From an uncultured Collinsella sp. (lineage in GTDB: Bacteria > Actinomycetota > Coriobacteriia > Coriobacteriales > Coriobacteriaceae), in assembly GCA_959606065.1 (NCBI GenBank), contig CAUHHV010000005.1:34852-98851 (forward strand): a stretch of DNA of 64,000 bases. Reading direction: 5' to 3'. Below the pieces are notes generated by a model, which saw nothing but the letters and a program-made list of their open reading frames with translations, was not told the DNA's origin and searched no databases. The stretch's first letter is position 1. The number at the start of each line of letters is the position of its first letter. Shown piece after piece: positions 34,393-42,701 of the stretch. A program made the position numbers and the translations under genes.

Positions 34393-36951
34393 TTATCTGC
34401 CCTTGGGCTTGCTGGCGTAGAACTTCTTCTTTTTGGGCTTTCCGGCGGGGGAGGGTTTGCCGGCAAAGTTGGACTTGCCGTTGCCGGCCTGCGCGTGCGC
34501 GGGCGCCGTTGCACGAGGCTTACGGGCCTCGGGGCTGCGCAGCTCCTCAACGCGCTCGGCAATTTCCTCGGCGCTAAAGCCGATCTCGGCCATGGCGTCC
34601 TCGATGGGCAGGCGGCGCACGATATAGCAGTGGTGCACCTTCTGGTTGCGTGCGAAATCCTCGGGGATGGTCTGCGCCGTAATGTCCTCCAGCACGACGC
34701 CCGCGCGTGCGAGCTTGCGCGTCTCGGGACGGAAGCCGCGCAGGTTGCAGCTAAAGATGGCATGTCCGCCCTGTGCGAGCAGGCGAGATACGCCGGCCAA
34801 AAGCTCAACATGGTCGCGCTGGACATCCCAGGTGCGGCGGCCCATCTTGGACGAGTTCGAAAACGTGGGCGGGTCGACAAAGATAAGGTCCCAGCGGTTG
34901 CGCGTCTGGCGCTGGTCGCGAATCCAGGCGAGCACGTCGTCGCGCACAAAGTGATGCTGCGGGCCCACAAAGCCGTTCTGGCGCATGTTGCGCTCGGCCC
35001 AGTCCAGGTAGGTGTTGGAAAGGTCGACCGTCACGGTTTCCTCGACGCCGCCATCTGCCGCGTAGCAGGTGGCAGTGCCGGTGTAGGCGAACAGGTTGAG
35101 GAAGCGGCGCGCCTGTTTGGCGTGCTCGCGCACCAGGTTGCGGGTGACGCGGTGGTCCAAGAAGATGCCCACGTCCAGGTAATCGTCAAAGTTGACGGCA
35201 AAGGTGAGGCCACCCTCTTCGATGAGCGGCAGGCGACGGCGCGCGATGTTGGCGCGTTCGCCCGATCCGCCCTTGCCGGCGCCCTGCTTGCCGTACTGCG
35301 AGCCGCCACGCGAACGCATGCGGGCCTTGGCGTGCACATGCTCGGCGGGAACATCTAGGATGCGCGGCGCGATGGCCAAGATGTCGAGCATGCGGGCCTG
35401 GGCCAGCGCGGGGTCGATGGTCTTGGGCGCGGCGTATTCGGCGATGACGAGCCAGCGGCCCGGCGTCTGCGGACAACCCTCGTACAGGTCGATGGCAGCA
35501 GAGTAGTCGGGCAGGTCGGCATCGTAGACGCGGTAGCAGCTCACGCCCTCGCGCTTTGCCCACTTGCGACGCAGGCGTGCGTTCTTGCGCAGGCGGTTGG
35601 CGAACTGCTCGGACTCGGGGATGAGCACGGGCAGCGGCTTGCCGTCGCCCAGGTCGAGCATGGCGGCAGGCTCGGGCATGGGGGCGTTGGCGGCTTCGTC
35701 CACGGCGTCTGCGGTCTGCTCCTCGGCATCTGCGCCGGTCGCAGCTTCAAATGCCGCGGCGGCGTGGTCGAGCGAGGGCCAAACCTCAATAGTTGCCTCT
35801 TCGTTATTGGGCATGACAGCTATGGAGCGCGCGGGCTCGGCATGGAGCGCGCGGGCCATAAGGCCATCGCGGGTGAGCGCGGCGACCGGCGCGGCGGTAA
35901 GCTCGGGCGCGCGGCGCAGCTCGCCGACCAGCGTCATGGCGTCGTGCATGAGCGAAAGCGGGGTCTCGGTGGTGTCTGCGACCACGGCGGCGCCGGCGAC
36001 AGCGCCTGCATGGTCCAACACGGTGGCGGGCTTGGCAGCGCAAAAGTCGACAAAACGCTTGTAGCCGGCACACTTGACCATGCGCTCAGCGGTCTTGCGG
36101 GCGGCGGGGTCGATGTCCACGGCCACGATGCGCACCTGGCGCTCGCGCGCTGCCGCCTCGCGCTCGCGCGCCTCGGCACGCAGCTGCTCCCACAGGGCGG
36201 CGTCGTGCAGCTGCCAGCCCTCAAAGCCCCAGTGCTCGCGGGCGGCGCCCGGAGCGCGGTCGGTTAGGATATTCACGGCCTCTAGCAGCAGGCCGCCGCC
36301 GGCGCACGAGGCGTCGACCAGCGTGGGCAGGGCTTCGTTCTCGTAATCGTCGGCCGTCAGCTCGCGCTCGCACAGTGCGGTCCAGCCGACCTGCGCCAAC
36401 ACCAGGGCGGCGTAGTCGGGGCGCAGCACGTGCGCGCCCTCGCCGGCGCGGGTCGCGGCGGGCGGCAGGCGCTTGAACAGCGGGTCACCCGAAAGGTCCA
36501 GGCTGATGCTCGCGCGGCGCTGACGCAGCGAAAGCAGCAGGTGAACGTCGGGATCGGCGGCGTCGACATCGGCGCGACGGCCCGTGGTCTCGGCCAGACG
36601 GTCGCACAGCGCGTCCTTGGCGCGCAGGGCCGAGAAGCGCGTGTTGCGCAGCTGCTCGGTCACGCCGCGGGCGGTAATGGCGATGGTGGCGCCGGGGCGG
36701 ACGATGCTCTCCCAGGCGATGTCGTAAACGCTATCGTACAGCTCGTCGGCATCCTGCGCCTCAAAGCGTCCAAGCACCACAAACACGCGGCTGGCCAGGC
36801 GCGACCACAGACAGGCGCGGTAGCCTTCTTCGAGCTCGCCCTCAAACGTAGCGCGGCCCTTCAGGCGGCGGACATGCGAAAGCCCGAGCCACTTGAGCTC
36901 GTCGGCGAGTGCGGATTCAAAGCCCTCGGGGCAGCTTGCATAAAATTCCAT
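34393..36951 (-). CDS. rlmL: RlmKL-type 23S rRNA methyltransferase with a degenerate N-terminal methyltransferase
   Basis: Predicted 852-residue protein. The THUMP region and first methyltransferase (RlmL half, m2G2445) occupy residues 1-380; the second (RlmK half, m7G2069) is at about 550-780, with FLNLFAYTGTATCYAADGG, TVDLSNTYLDWAERN and FVDPPTFSNS. The RlmK half looks intact. In the RlmL half the SAM motif reads DASCAGGG (213-220), not DPMCGSGT, and the NPPYGER catalytic motif is missing; the site reads ADTTETPLSLM. The tail is Lys/Pro-rich. ATG 36951 with AGAGAGG upstream is chosen; the frame is open far beyond but overlaps the divergent HAD gene. Confidence 0.85.
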   Translation of the reverse strand: MEFYASCPEGFESALADELKWLGLSHVRRLKGRATFEGELEEGYRACLWSRLASRVFVVLGRFEAQDADELYDSVYDIAWESIVRPGATIAITARGVTEQLRNTRFSALRAKDALCDRLAETTGRRADVDAADPDVHLLLSLRQRRASISLDLSGDPLFKRLPPAATRAGEGAHVLRPDYAALVLAQVGWTALCERELTADDYENEALPTLVDASCAGGGLLLEAVNILTDRAPGAAREHWGFEGWQLHDAALWEQLRAEAREREAAARERQVRIVAVDIDPAARKTAERMVKCAGYKRFVDFCAAKPATVLDHAGAVAGAAVVADTTETPLSLMHDAMTLVGELRRAPELTAAPVAALTRDGLMARALHAEPARSIAVMPNNEEATIEVWPSLDHAAAAFEAATGADAEEQTADAVDEAANAPMPEPAAMLDLGDGKPLPVLIPESEQFANRLRKNARLRRKWAKREGVSCYRVYDADLPDYSAAIDLYEGCPQTPGRWLVIAEYAAPKTIDPALAQARMLDILAIAPRILDVPAEHVHAKARMRSRGGSQYGKQGAGKGGSGERANIARRRLPLIEEGGLTFAVNFDDYLDVGIFLDHRVTRNLVREHAKQARRFLNLFAYTGTATCYAADGGVEETVTVDLSNTYLDWAERNMRQNGFVGPQHHFVRDDVLAWIRDQRQTRNRWDLIFVDPPTFSNSSKMGRRTWDVQRDHVELLAGVSRLLAQGGHAIFSCNLRGFRPETRKLARAGVVLEDITAQTIPEDFARNQKVHHCYIVRRLPIEDAMAEIGFSAEEIAERVEELRSPEARKPRATAPAHAQAGNGKSNFAGKPSPAGKPKKKKFYASKPKGR

Positions 36952-37026
36952 GGGTGACCTCTCTGGTTGCGTCGCTCCATTATATGATGGATGCTTCGTT
37001 TGCCATCGCCCTCGAAAGGAACCCAT

Positions 37027-37854
37027 ATGATTGATGCGTGCTCCGATTCCGCTGTATTGTTTTTTGACGTGGACGGCACGCTGACGTCGTTCGACCCCGA
37101 CAACATGACCGACAAGGACTTTTCGGCGGTTCGCCCTTCGCAGACGGTCGTCGAGGCGTTTCATCGTCTGCGCGACGCAGGGCACAAGGCGTTTATCTGC
37201 ACGGGTCGCCCCTTGTGGCTGATTGCGGACAGCCTGCGCGCGCTCGACCCTGCGGGTGTCGTGGCCATGGCGGGCGCCACGCTCGAGGTCGAGGGGCGTG
37301 TGGTGCACGAGGATTGCTTTGACGAGGGTATTGTCGAGGAGCTTGCACGTCGCATTGTCGCGGCAGGGTTCGAGGCCTTTTTCGAGACCAACGCTGCGAC
37401 CTTTGCGCTGGAGCCCGCGGGCGTTGAGCAGTCGTCTTTGATCGGCGCTGCTGCGGTGCACAGCGCCGAGGAAATGCGCATCGACGGTCGTCTGCGCGTG
37501 GGCAAGGTGTGCCTTAAAGCGCCCAGCTTGGCTCGCGTAGCCAACGACGACGGCTTTATCGATCGTAGCTTTGAGCTGAGCAATACCGGCGGTTCGAACC
37601 GCGAGCTGAGCCCCAAGGGTATCGACAAGGGCGTGGGTGTGGCGCGGGCACTGGAGTATCTGGGTCGCGAAGGAAATGCGCGCACCTTTGGCTTTGGCGA
37701 TTCGGGTAACGACCTGGGCATGCTCGCTGCCGTCGAGACGGCCGTGGCCATGGGCAACGCCATGCCCGAGGTCAAGGCGCTCGCCGACTACGTGACCGAC
37801 GACGTCGCGAACGACGGCACCGTCACAGCGATGCAGCATTTTGGGTTGATCTAG
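37027..37854 (+). CDS. Cof-type HAD phosphatase
   Basis: Predicted 275-residue cytosolic hydrolase of the HAD superfamily, class IIB. Motif I is FFDVDGTLTSF (nucleophile Asp near residue 15), motif II is FICTGRP, the motif III Lys is in SPKGIDKG, and motif IV is FGFGDSGNDLGML. These enzymes dephosphorylate sugar phosphates, FMN or PLP-like substrates; the actual substrate is not predictable. AAAGGA precedes ATG 37027. Divergent from rlmL. Confidence 0.87.
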   Translation: MIDACSDSAVLFFDVDGTLTSFDPDNMTDKDFSAVRPSQTVVEAFHRLRDAGHKAFICTGRPLWLIADSLRALDPAGVVAMAGATLEVEGRVVHEDCFDEGIVEELARRIVAAGFEAFFETNAATFALEPAGVEQSSLIGAAAVHSAEEMRIDGRLRVGKVCLKAPSLARVANDDGFIDRSFELSNTGGSNRELSPKGIDKGVGVARALEYLGREGNARTFGFGDSGNDLGMLAAVETAVAMGNAMPEVKALADYVTDDVANDGTVTAMQHFGLI

Positions 37855-37883
37855 CGGGAACCGCCCAATTACCGTTCACCCGC

Positions 37884-37908
37884 GGCGGGCGGCTCAAATC
37901 GGCCCGCC
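37884..37908 (+). terminator. Possible terminator after HAD gene
   Basis: GGCGGGC and GCCCGCC form a 7-bp stem with an 11-base loop, with only a weak T-rich tail. The remaining bases to 38065 hold the transaldolase leader and nothing else obvious. Confidence 0.45.
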
Positions 37909-38065
37909 CTGCAAAATCGTTTTGCCGCTGGAGGGTGTGCTCAAAAACGCTAAAGCGTTTATACCGTTCGCCGAGAAGATAAAAACTCGCAGCTCACGCC
38001 CTGATAAACGTAGGTAAAGTGTTTAGCAGTGCAACGCCCATGTGCAAGCGAAAGGAATCAGGCAG

Positions 38066-38770
38066 ATGGCAATCAAGGTGTTCGCTGACGGTGCAAACCT
38101 CGAGGGCATGCTCGACATGTACGAGAACGGCAACGTTCAGGGTTTCACGACCAACCCGTCCCTTATGAAGAAGGGTGGCGTGACGGACTATCGCGCGTTT
38201 GCCAAGGAGGTCCTGGCCCACATCACCGATGTGTCTGTGTCGTTTGAGGTCTTTGCCGACGACGTCGAGACCATGGAGGTCGAGGCTCGCGAGATCGCCA
38301 CCTGGGCCGAGAACGTCTACGTCAAGATTCCGTGCGTGACCACCAAGGGCGAGTCCACCGCCGAGCTGGTCCGCAAGCTTTCGGCCGACGGCATCAAGGT
38401 TAACGTCACCACCATCTTTACGCCTAAGCAGGTCGATGAGATGGTCGAGGCCGTTGACGCCGAGACGCCGTCCATCATCTCGCTCTTTGCCGGCCGCATC
38501 GCCGATACCGGCGTCGATCCCATTCCGTTTATGACGGAGTCGGTCAAGAAGGCCGCCGCAAAGCCCAGCTGTGAGGTCTTGTGGGCGTCCACGCGCGAGC
38601 TCATCAACATTTACCAGGCGGAAGGATGCGGTTGCCAGATCATCACGGTGCCCAACAGCATCCTGGCCAAGCGTAAGAACATCGGCCGTGACCCGTACGA
38701 GGTCTCGCTCGATACCGTGCGCGGTTTTGCCAAGGATATCGCCGCTTTGGGCTTCCATATTCTGCCGTAG
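38066..38770 (+). CDS. Transaldolase / fructose-6-phosphate aldolase family protein
   Basis: Predicted 234-residue class I aldolase. The Schiff-base lysine is in NVYVKIPCV (about residue 92), and GFTTNPSLMKK, KVNVTTIFT, SLFAGRIADTG and VLWASTRE are all family segments. The short form belongs to the TalC/FSA-like branch that includes true transaldolases of Gram-positive bacteria. It would act in the pentose phosphate pathway by exchanging three-carbon units. AAAGGA lies 9 bases before ATG 38066. Confidence 0.88.
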   Translation: MAIKVFADGANLEGMLDMYENGNVQGFTTNPSLMKKGGVTDYRAFAKEVLAHITDVSVSFEVFADDVETMEVEAREIATWAENVYVKIPCVTTKGESTAELVRKLSADGIKVNVTTIFTPKQVDEMVEAVDAETPSIISLFAGRIADTGVDPIPFMTESVKKAAAKPSCEVLWASTRELINIYQAEGCGCQIITVPNSILAKRKNIGRDPYEVSLDTVRGFAKDIAALGFHILP

Positions 38771-38800
38771 GGCGAACACTGGCTGCGCCGTGGGCTGTTC

Positions 38801-38872
38801 GCCCCGGCCTTCCCTTTCCCTATCGCTCACGCGCTTTGCGAGGGTCGCGCTAGGGAAAGGGAAGGCCGGGGC
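38801..38872. repeat. Long inverted repeat at convergent junction
   Basis: Perfect 22-bp arms, 38801-38822 (starting GCCCCGGCCTTCCC) and 38851-38872, enclose 28 bases. It lies between the convergent transaldolase and tex genes. Its arm sequence is unrelated to the other junction elements. Confidence 0.85.
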
Positions 38873-38920
38873 TGCCGGCACGAGCTTGCCAGTAGGTTCT
38901 GAGCTGAATGAGACTTTGTT

Positions 38921-38952
38921 GGTGCCGCCTCTTTGATGGGCGGCACCTTTTT
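38921..38952 (+). terminator. Rho-independent terminator
   Basis: A perfect 9-bp stem GGTGCCGCC/GGCGGCACC followed by TTTTT, in the transaldolase direction. A further hairpin (GCAAGTTTTC/GAAAACTTGC) follows at about 38967-38996. Confidence 0.8.
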
Positions 38953-39033
38953 GTTGTGGTATCTGCAAGTTTTCCCATTGGGTGAGAAAACTTGCAAGTT
39001 CGACGATGGGCAGCGGTGGTTCGTCCTTTGCTG

Positions 39034-41181
39034 TTACTTCCCCTGCACCATGGTGAGGGAGATCTTTTTGCGGTCGCGATCAACCTTCTCGACCCAAACC
39101 TTGACCGTATCGCCGACGCGCACCACGTCGCTCGGGTGCTTGACAAAGCGGTTGGCCAGCTTGGAGATGTGCACGAGGCCGTCCTGGTGTACGCCCACGT
39201 CGACGAAGGCGCCAAAATCCACGACGTTGCGCACCGTGCCTTTGAGCTCCATGCCGGGCTCTAGGTCGTCGATGGAAAGCGCCGAGCGGCTGAAGACCAC
39301 CTCGGGTGCGTCGTCGCGCGGGTCGCGACCGGGCTTCTTGAGCTCGTTGACGATGTCGATGAGCGTGAGGGTGCCGCAGTCCAGGTCGCTTGCCAGCGCC
39401 GAGATGCTGCCCAGGCGGTGCTCGATGTCGGGCACGCCGCCGCGGCTGAGCTCGCTGGCTTGAACGCCGGCGCGCTCCAGGACGGCCGTGGCCACCTCGT
39501 AGCTCTCGGGGTGGACGCTTGTCGCGTCGAGCGGGTTCTTACCGCCGCTGATGCGCAGGAAGCCCGCGGCGTTGAGATATGCCTTGGGTCCCAGCTTGGG
39601 GACCTTCTTGAGCTGGCGGCGATCGGTAAAGGCACCGTTTTCCTCGCGGTAGGCCACGATGTTTTTGGCTACGCTCGGCGTAATGCCCGATACGTATCCC
39701 AGTAGACTTGCGCTCGCGGTGTTTACGTCGACGCCCACGCGGTTGACGACGTCCTCCACCACGTGGCCCAGGGTACGTGAAAGCTCGGCCTGGTCAAGGT
39801 CGTGCTGGTACTGGCCAACGCCGATGGACTGGGGCGGAATCTTGACGAGCTCTGCCAGCGGGTCTTGCAGGCGGCGGCCCAGGCTCATGGCGCCACGTAC
39901 GGTGACATCCAGGTCGGGATACTCCTGGCTTGCGAGCTCGGAGGCGGAGTACACCGATGCGCCGGCCTCGTTGACGATGGTGTATCGCAGCCCAGGAGCC
40001 TGCTCGGCGATGAACTCCGAGACGACTTCCTCGGTCTCGCGGCTAGCGGTGCCATTGCCGATGACGATGGTGTTGACGCCGTCCTTCTTGACGAGGCGAG
40101 CGAGCTCGCGCTTGGTGCCGGCGACGTCGTGGCGCGGCTTGGTGGGGTAGACCACGCCGTGGTCGAGCAGCTTGCCGGTCTCGTCCATGACGGCGACCTT
40201 GCAGCCGGTGCGGTAGCCCGGATCGAGTGCGAGCACGCGGGCGCCGCGCACGGGGCGTGCCGAGAGCAGGCCCTCGAGATTCTTGGCAAAGACGTTGATG
40301 GCCTCGGTCTGGGCGCGAACGGTGAGTTTGGCGCGGGCCTCGCGCTCTAGCGAGGGGGCCATGAGGCGCTTGTAGCCGTCGGCGATGGCGGCATCGAAAA
40401 CGGGCGCGAAGACGCCCTGGCGTCGGGGCCAACGACTGCCGAGGCGCGCCGTGGCGGCGGCGCCGTCGACGTTCACGCGCACGCGGAGCTTGCCCTCGCG
40501 CTCACCGCGGTCGATAGCCAGCACGCGGTGATTGGGTATACGGCGCAGCGGTTCGTCATAGCTGTAGTACGGCTCGTAGGGGGTCTTCTCGGCGGGGTCG
40601 GTGGCCTCGACGACGATATCGGCAGTGTTTTGCGTAAAGGAGCGCAGGTCGGCGACGTTCTCCGGGTCCTCGGCTACCGTCTCGGCCACGATGTCGGCGG
40701 CGCCGGCGAGCGCCTTCTCGGGCGTGTTGAAGCCGGCCTCCTCGTTGACGTATGCCGCGGCGGCGTCGAGTGCGCTGCCCTTGGCGGATGCCTGCATGAT
40801 GATCATGTTGGCGAGCGGCTCCAAGCCTGCCTCGCGGGCCTTCTGCGCGCGGGTCATGCGCTTTTTGCGGTAGGGCTTGTAGAGGTCCTCGACACGCTGG
40901 AGCTGCGTGGCCTCGCAAATCTGCTGCTCGAGTTCGGGCGTGAGTTTGCCCTGGGCGTCGATAAGCAGAATGACGTCCTCTTTACGCTGCTCAAGATTGC
41001 GCAGGTAAGACAGGCGCTCGTCGAGGGCGCGCAGGGCGACGTCGTCCATGCCGCCCGTGGCTTCCTTGCGGTAGCGCGAGATAAAGGGAATGGTGTTGCC
41101 CTCGTCGATGAGCTTGACGGCCGCCTCGACGTTGGCGGCCTTAAGGTTGAGCTCGCGGGCGAGCTGGGCGATAAGATCCAT
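39034..41181 (-). CDS. tex: Tex family RNA-binding transcription accessory protein
   Basis: Predicted 715-residue cytosolic protein. The N-terminal Tex region (FISRYRKEATGGMDD, EDLYKPYRKKRMTRAQKA) is followed by a YqgF/RNase H-like fold (VLALDPGYRTGCKVAVMD), helix-hairpin-helix motifs (NRVGVDVNTASASLLGYVSG, PKLGPKAYLNAAGFLRI) and a C-terminal S1 RNA-binding domain (GTVRNVVDFGAFVDVGVHQD). Tex is linked to transcription and RNA turnover. AAGGAG precedes ATG 41181; the frame opens further upstream but into repeat DNA. Confidence 0.93.
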   Translation of the reverse strand: MDLIAQLARELNLKAANVEAAVKLIDEGNTIPFISRYRKEATGGMDDVALRALDERLSYLRNLEQRKEDVILLIDAQGKLTPELEQQICEATQLQRVEDLYKPYRKKRMTRAQKAREAGLEPLANMIIMQASAKGSALDAAAAYVNEEAGFNTPEKALAGAADIVAETVAEDPENVADLRSFTQNTADIVVEATDPAEKTPYEPYYSYDEPLRRIPNHRVLAIDRGEREGKLRVRVNVDGAAATARLGSRWPRRQGVFAPVFDAAIADGYKRLMAPSLEREARAKLTVRAQTEAINVFAKNLEGLLSARPVRGARVLALDPGYRTGCKVAVMDETGKLLDHGVVYPTKPRHDVAGTKRELARLVKKDGVNTIVIGNGTASRETEEVVSEFIAEQAPGLRYTIVNEAGASVYSASELASQEYPDLDVTVRGAMSLGRRLQDPLAELVKIPPQSIGVGQYQHDLDQAELSRTLGHVVEDVVNRVGVDVNTASASLLGYVSGITPSVAKNIVAYREENGAFTDRRQLKKVPKLGPKAYLNAAGFLRISGGKNPLDATSVHPESYEVATAVLERAGVQASELSRGGVPDIEHRLGSISALASDLDCGTLTLIDIVNELKKPGRDPRDDAPEVVFSRSALSIDDLEPGMELKGTVRNVVDFGAFVDVGVHQDGLVHISKLANRFVKHPSDVVRVGDTVKVWVEKVDRDRKKISLTMVQGK

Positions 41182-41264
41182 GGGACTCCTTGCGTTTAAG
41201 GTGCGTTTGCAGCACAGGGCTACCAAGGATACCACCCGTCCCAAAAGACTGTTTTGGGGCCGCG

Positions 41265-41422
41265 CCACGAAAATGACCTATCTACTACGTTTGAACCGTA
41301 TGGGTCGACCATGCCTGGTTTTACAGAAAATCGGCAAGCCGTTTACCTGCGGTTTTTATTTCGCGAAATTTGGCATGGTTGAGGGCGATCGGTTAAACGT
41401 AGTAGATAGGCCGCTTTCGTGG
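41265..41422. mobile_element. 158-bp MITE-like element (copy 2)
   Basis: Same length as copy 1 at 10771-10928 and, when inverted, similar to it along the full length. The terminal inverted repeats begin CCACGAAA and end ATCTACTACGTT. It lies upstream of tex, about 85 bases before its start codon. Fragments of the AGTCTTTTTGGGACGGGG family flank it at 41237-41250 and about 41479-41495. Confidence 0.75.
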
Positions 41423-41484
41423 CGAACGAATCAAGCTGAGGTGCAAAAAGGCCCCCATCTCAGAAAAATCGTCAGCGAAGTAGC

Positions 41485-41519
41485 AAAAAGCCCCGCGGGC
41501 AGGAGGCTGCTCGCGGGGC
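41485..41519 (-). terminator. Terminator of the SDR-MFS-oxidoreductase operon
   Basis: On the minus strand GCCCCGCG and CGCGGGGC form a perfect stem followed by TTTTT. It ends the operon that runs from 44905 to 41593. Confidence 0.8.
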
Positions 41520-41592
41520 AAAGAAGAGGGGCTTATTTGTGGCGGACCGAGGGACTCGGCATGGGGTTTCTGCCGCGGCCGCTCTCAAGGCA

Positions 41593-42633
41593 TTACAGCT
41601 CGACGAGCTGGCCGGTCTCGGCGGCCTCCTTGATGGCGTTGAGAAGCGTGAGCGTCTTGACGTTGTCGGCGGGGGTCACGACGGGCTCAACCTCACGGCG
41701 GACAACCTTCACAAAGTGCTTGAGCTGCATCTTGTGCGGCAGCGCCGGGTCCACGGCCGGAATCTCCATCTGCAGCGGCTTGTGCCAGTTGGAGGCGCCG
41801 TCGTAGGAGAACTGGTGCAGGCGGGGCAGCGAAAGGGCGCCCAAGGTTCCGCCGATAAAGTAGGCGTCGGCGTCGAAGGGACGGTACTGCGGGTCCTCGC
41901 GAGCGGTGGCCTCCCAGTTCCAGGGGCTGGCGGTGGCATCGGAGATGGTCATGCTTGCGAGCGCGCCATCGGCAAAACGGACGTTGACCACGGCGGAGTC
42001 CTCAGTCTCAAAACCGCGGGCGGCGCTGGACTGCATACCCTGGACGGCAACGGGCTCGCCCAGCAGATAGCGGAGCAGGTCGACGTCGTGAACCAGGTTA
42101 ACCAGGATCGGGCCGGCACCCTTCTTGTGGCGCCACTCGACATCGAAGTACTCGTCATTCTTATAGATCATGTAGTGGAAGCTCGACACGGTGAGCTTGC
42201 CCAGCTCGCCGGACTCGATGATCTCCTTGGCCTTGTTGACGAAGGGGTTGTGGCGACGGTGCTGGCCCACGAGCACGGGCACGCCGGCGGTCTCGGCCTC
42301 GGCGGCGAAGGCCTGGGCATCCTCGAGGTCATTGGAGATCGGCTTTTCGACCAGCGGCACGATGTTGCGCTTCACGGCCTCGCGGGCAACGCCCAGATGC
42401 AGGTCGTTGGGGGTGGCGATGATGACGGCCTCGGGCTTGACCTCGTCCATCATCTGGGCGGGATCGGTGTAAAACGGCACGCCGGCGGCCTCGGCCGTGG
42501 CGCGGGCGCCCTCAAAGGCGTCGGCGATGGCGACGAGCTCGGCCTCGGGCTCCTCGGTGACAAAGCGGATGTGGTTGCGGCCCATGGCGCCGGCGCCGAT
42601 AACGGCAATGCGGACGGGGTTGAGCTCAGACAT
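41593..42633 (-). CDS. Gfo/Idh/MocA family NAD(P)-dependent oxidoreductase
   Basis: Predicted 346-residue dehydrogenase. The Rossmann motif is AVIGAGAMGRNHIRF (residues about 9-23), the family EKP motif is PLVEKPISND (about residue 95), and a C-terminal alpha/beta substrate domain has LVNLVHDVDLLRYLLGEP. Relatives oxidise inositol, sugars or sugar-like acids. AAGGAG lies 7 bases before ATG 42633. It is the last gene of an operon with an OFA-type transporter and an SDR, suggesting catabolism of a polyol or sugar acid brought in by the transporter. Confidence 0.87.
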   Translation of the reverse strand: MSELNPVRIAVIGAGAMGRNHIRFVTEEPEAELVAIADAFEGARATAEAAGVPFYTDPAQMMDEVKPEAVIIATPNDLHLGVAREAVKRNIVPLVEKPISNDLEDAQAFAAEAETAGVPVLVGQHRRHNPFVNKAKEIIESGELGKLTVSSFHYMIYKNDEYFDVEWRHKKGAGPILVNLVHDVDLLRYLLGEPVAVQGMQSSAARGFETEDSAVVNVRFADGALASMTISDATASPWNWEATAREDPQYRPFDADAYFIGGTLGALSLPRLHQFSYDGASNWHKPLQMEIPAVDPALPHKMQLKHFVKVVRREVEPVVTPADNVKTLTLLNAIKEAAETGQLVEL

Positions 42634-42701
42634 TTCGACTCCTTAATACTGGTGACCGGTGGAATGCGGCAAGAGGACGGCCCTTGCCGCGTCAAGCAAA
42701 A

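Noticed and set aside
36952..37839. N-terminal extension of the RlmKL frame to over 1100 residues
   Set aside because: The extension is antisense to the HAD phosphatase gene and lacks family similarity. ATG 36951 has a proper ribosome site.
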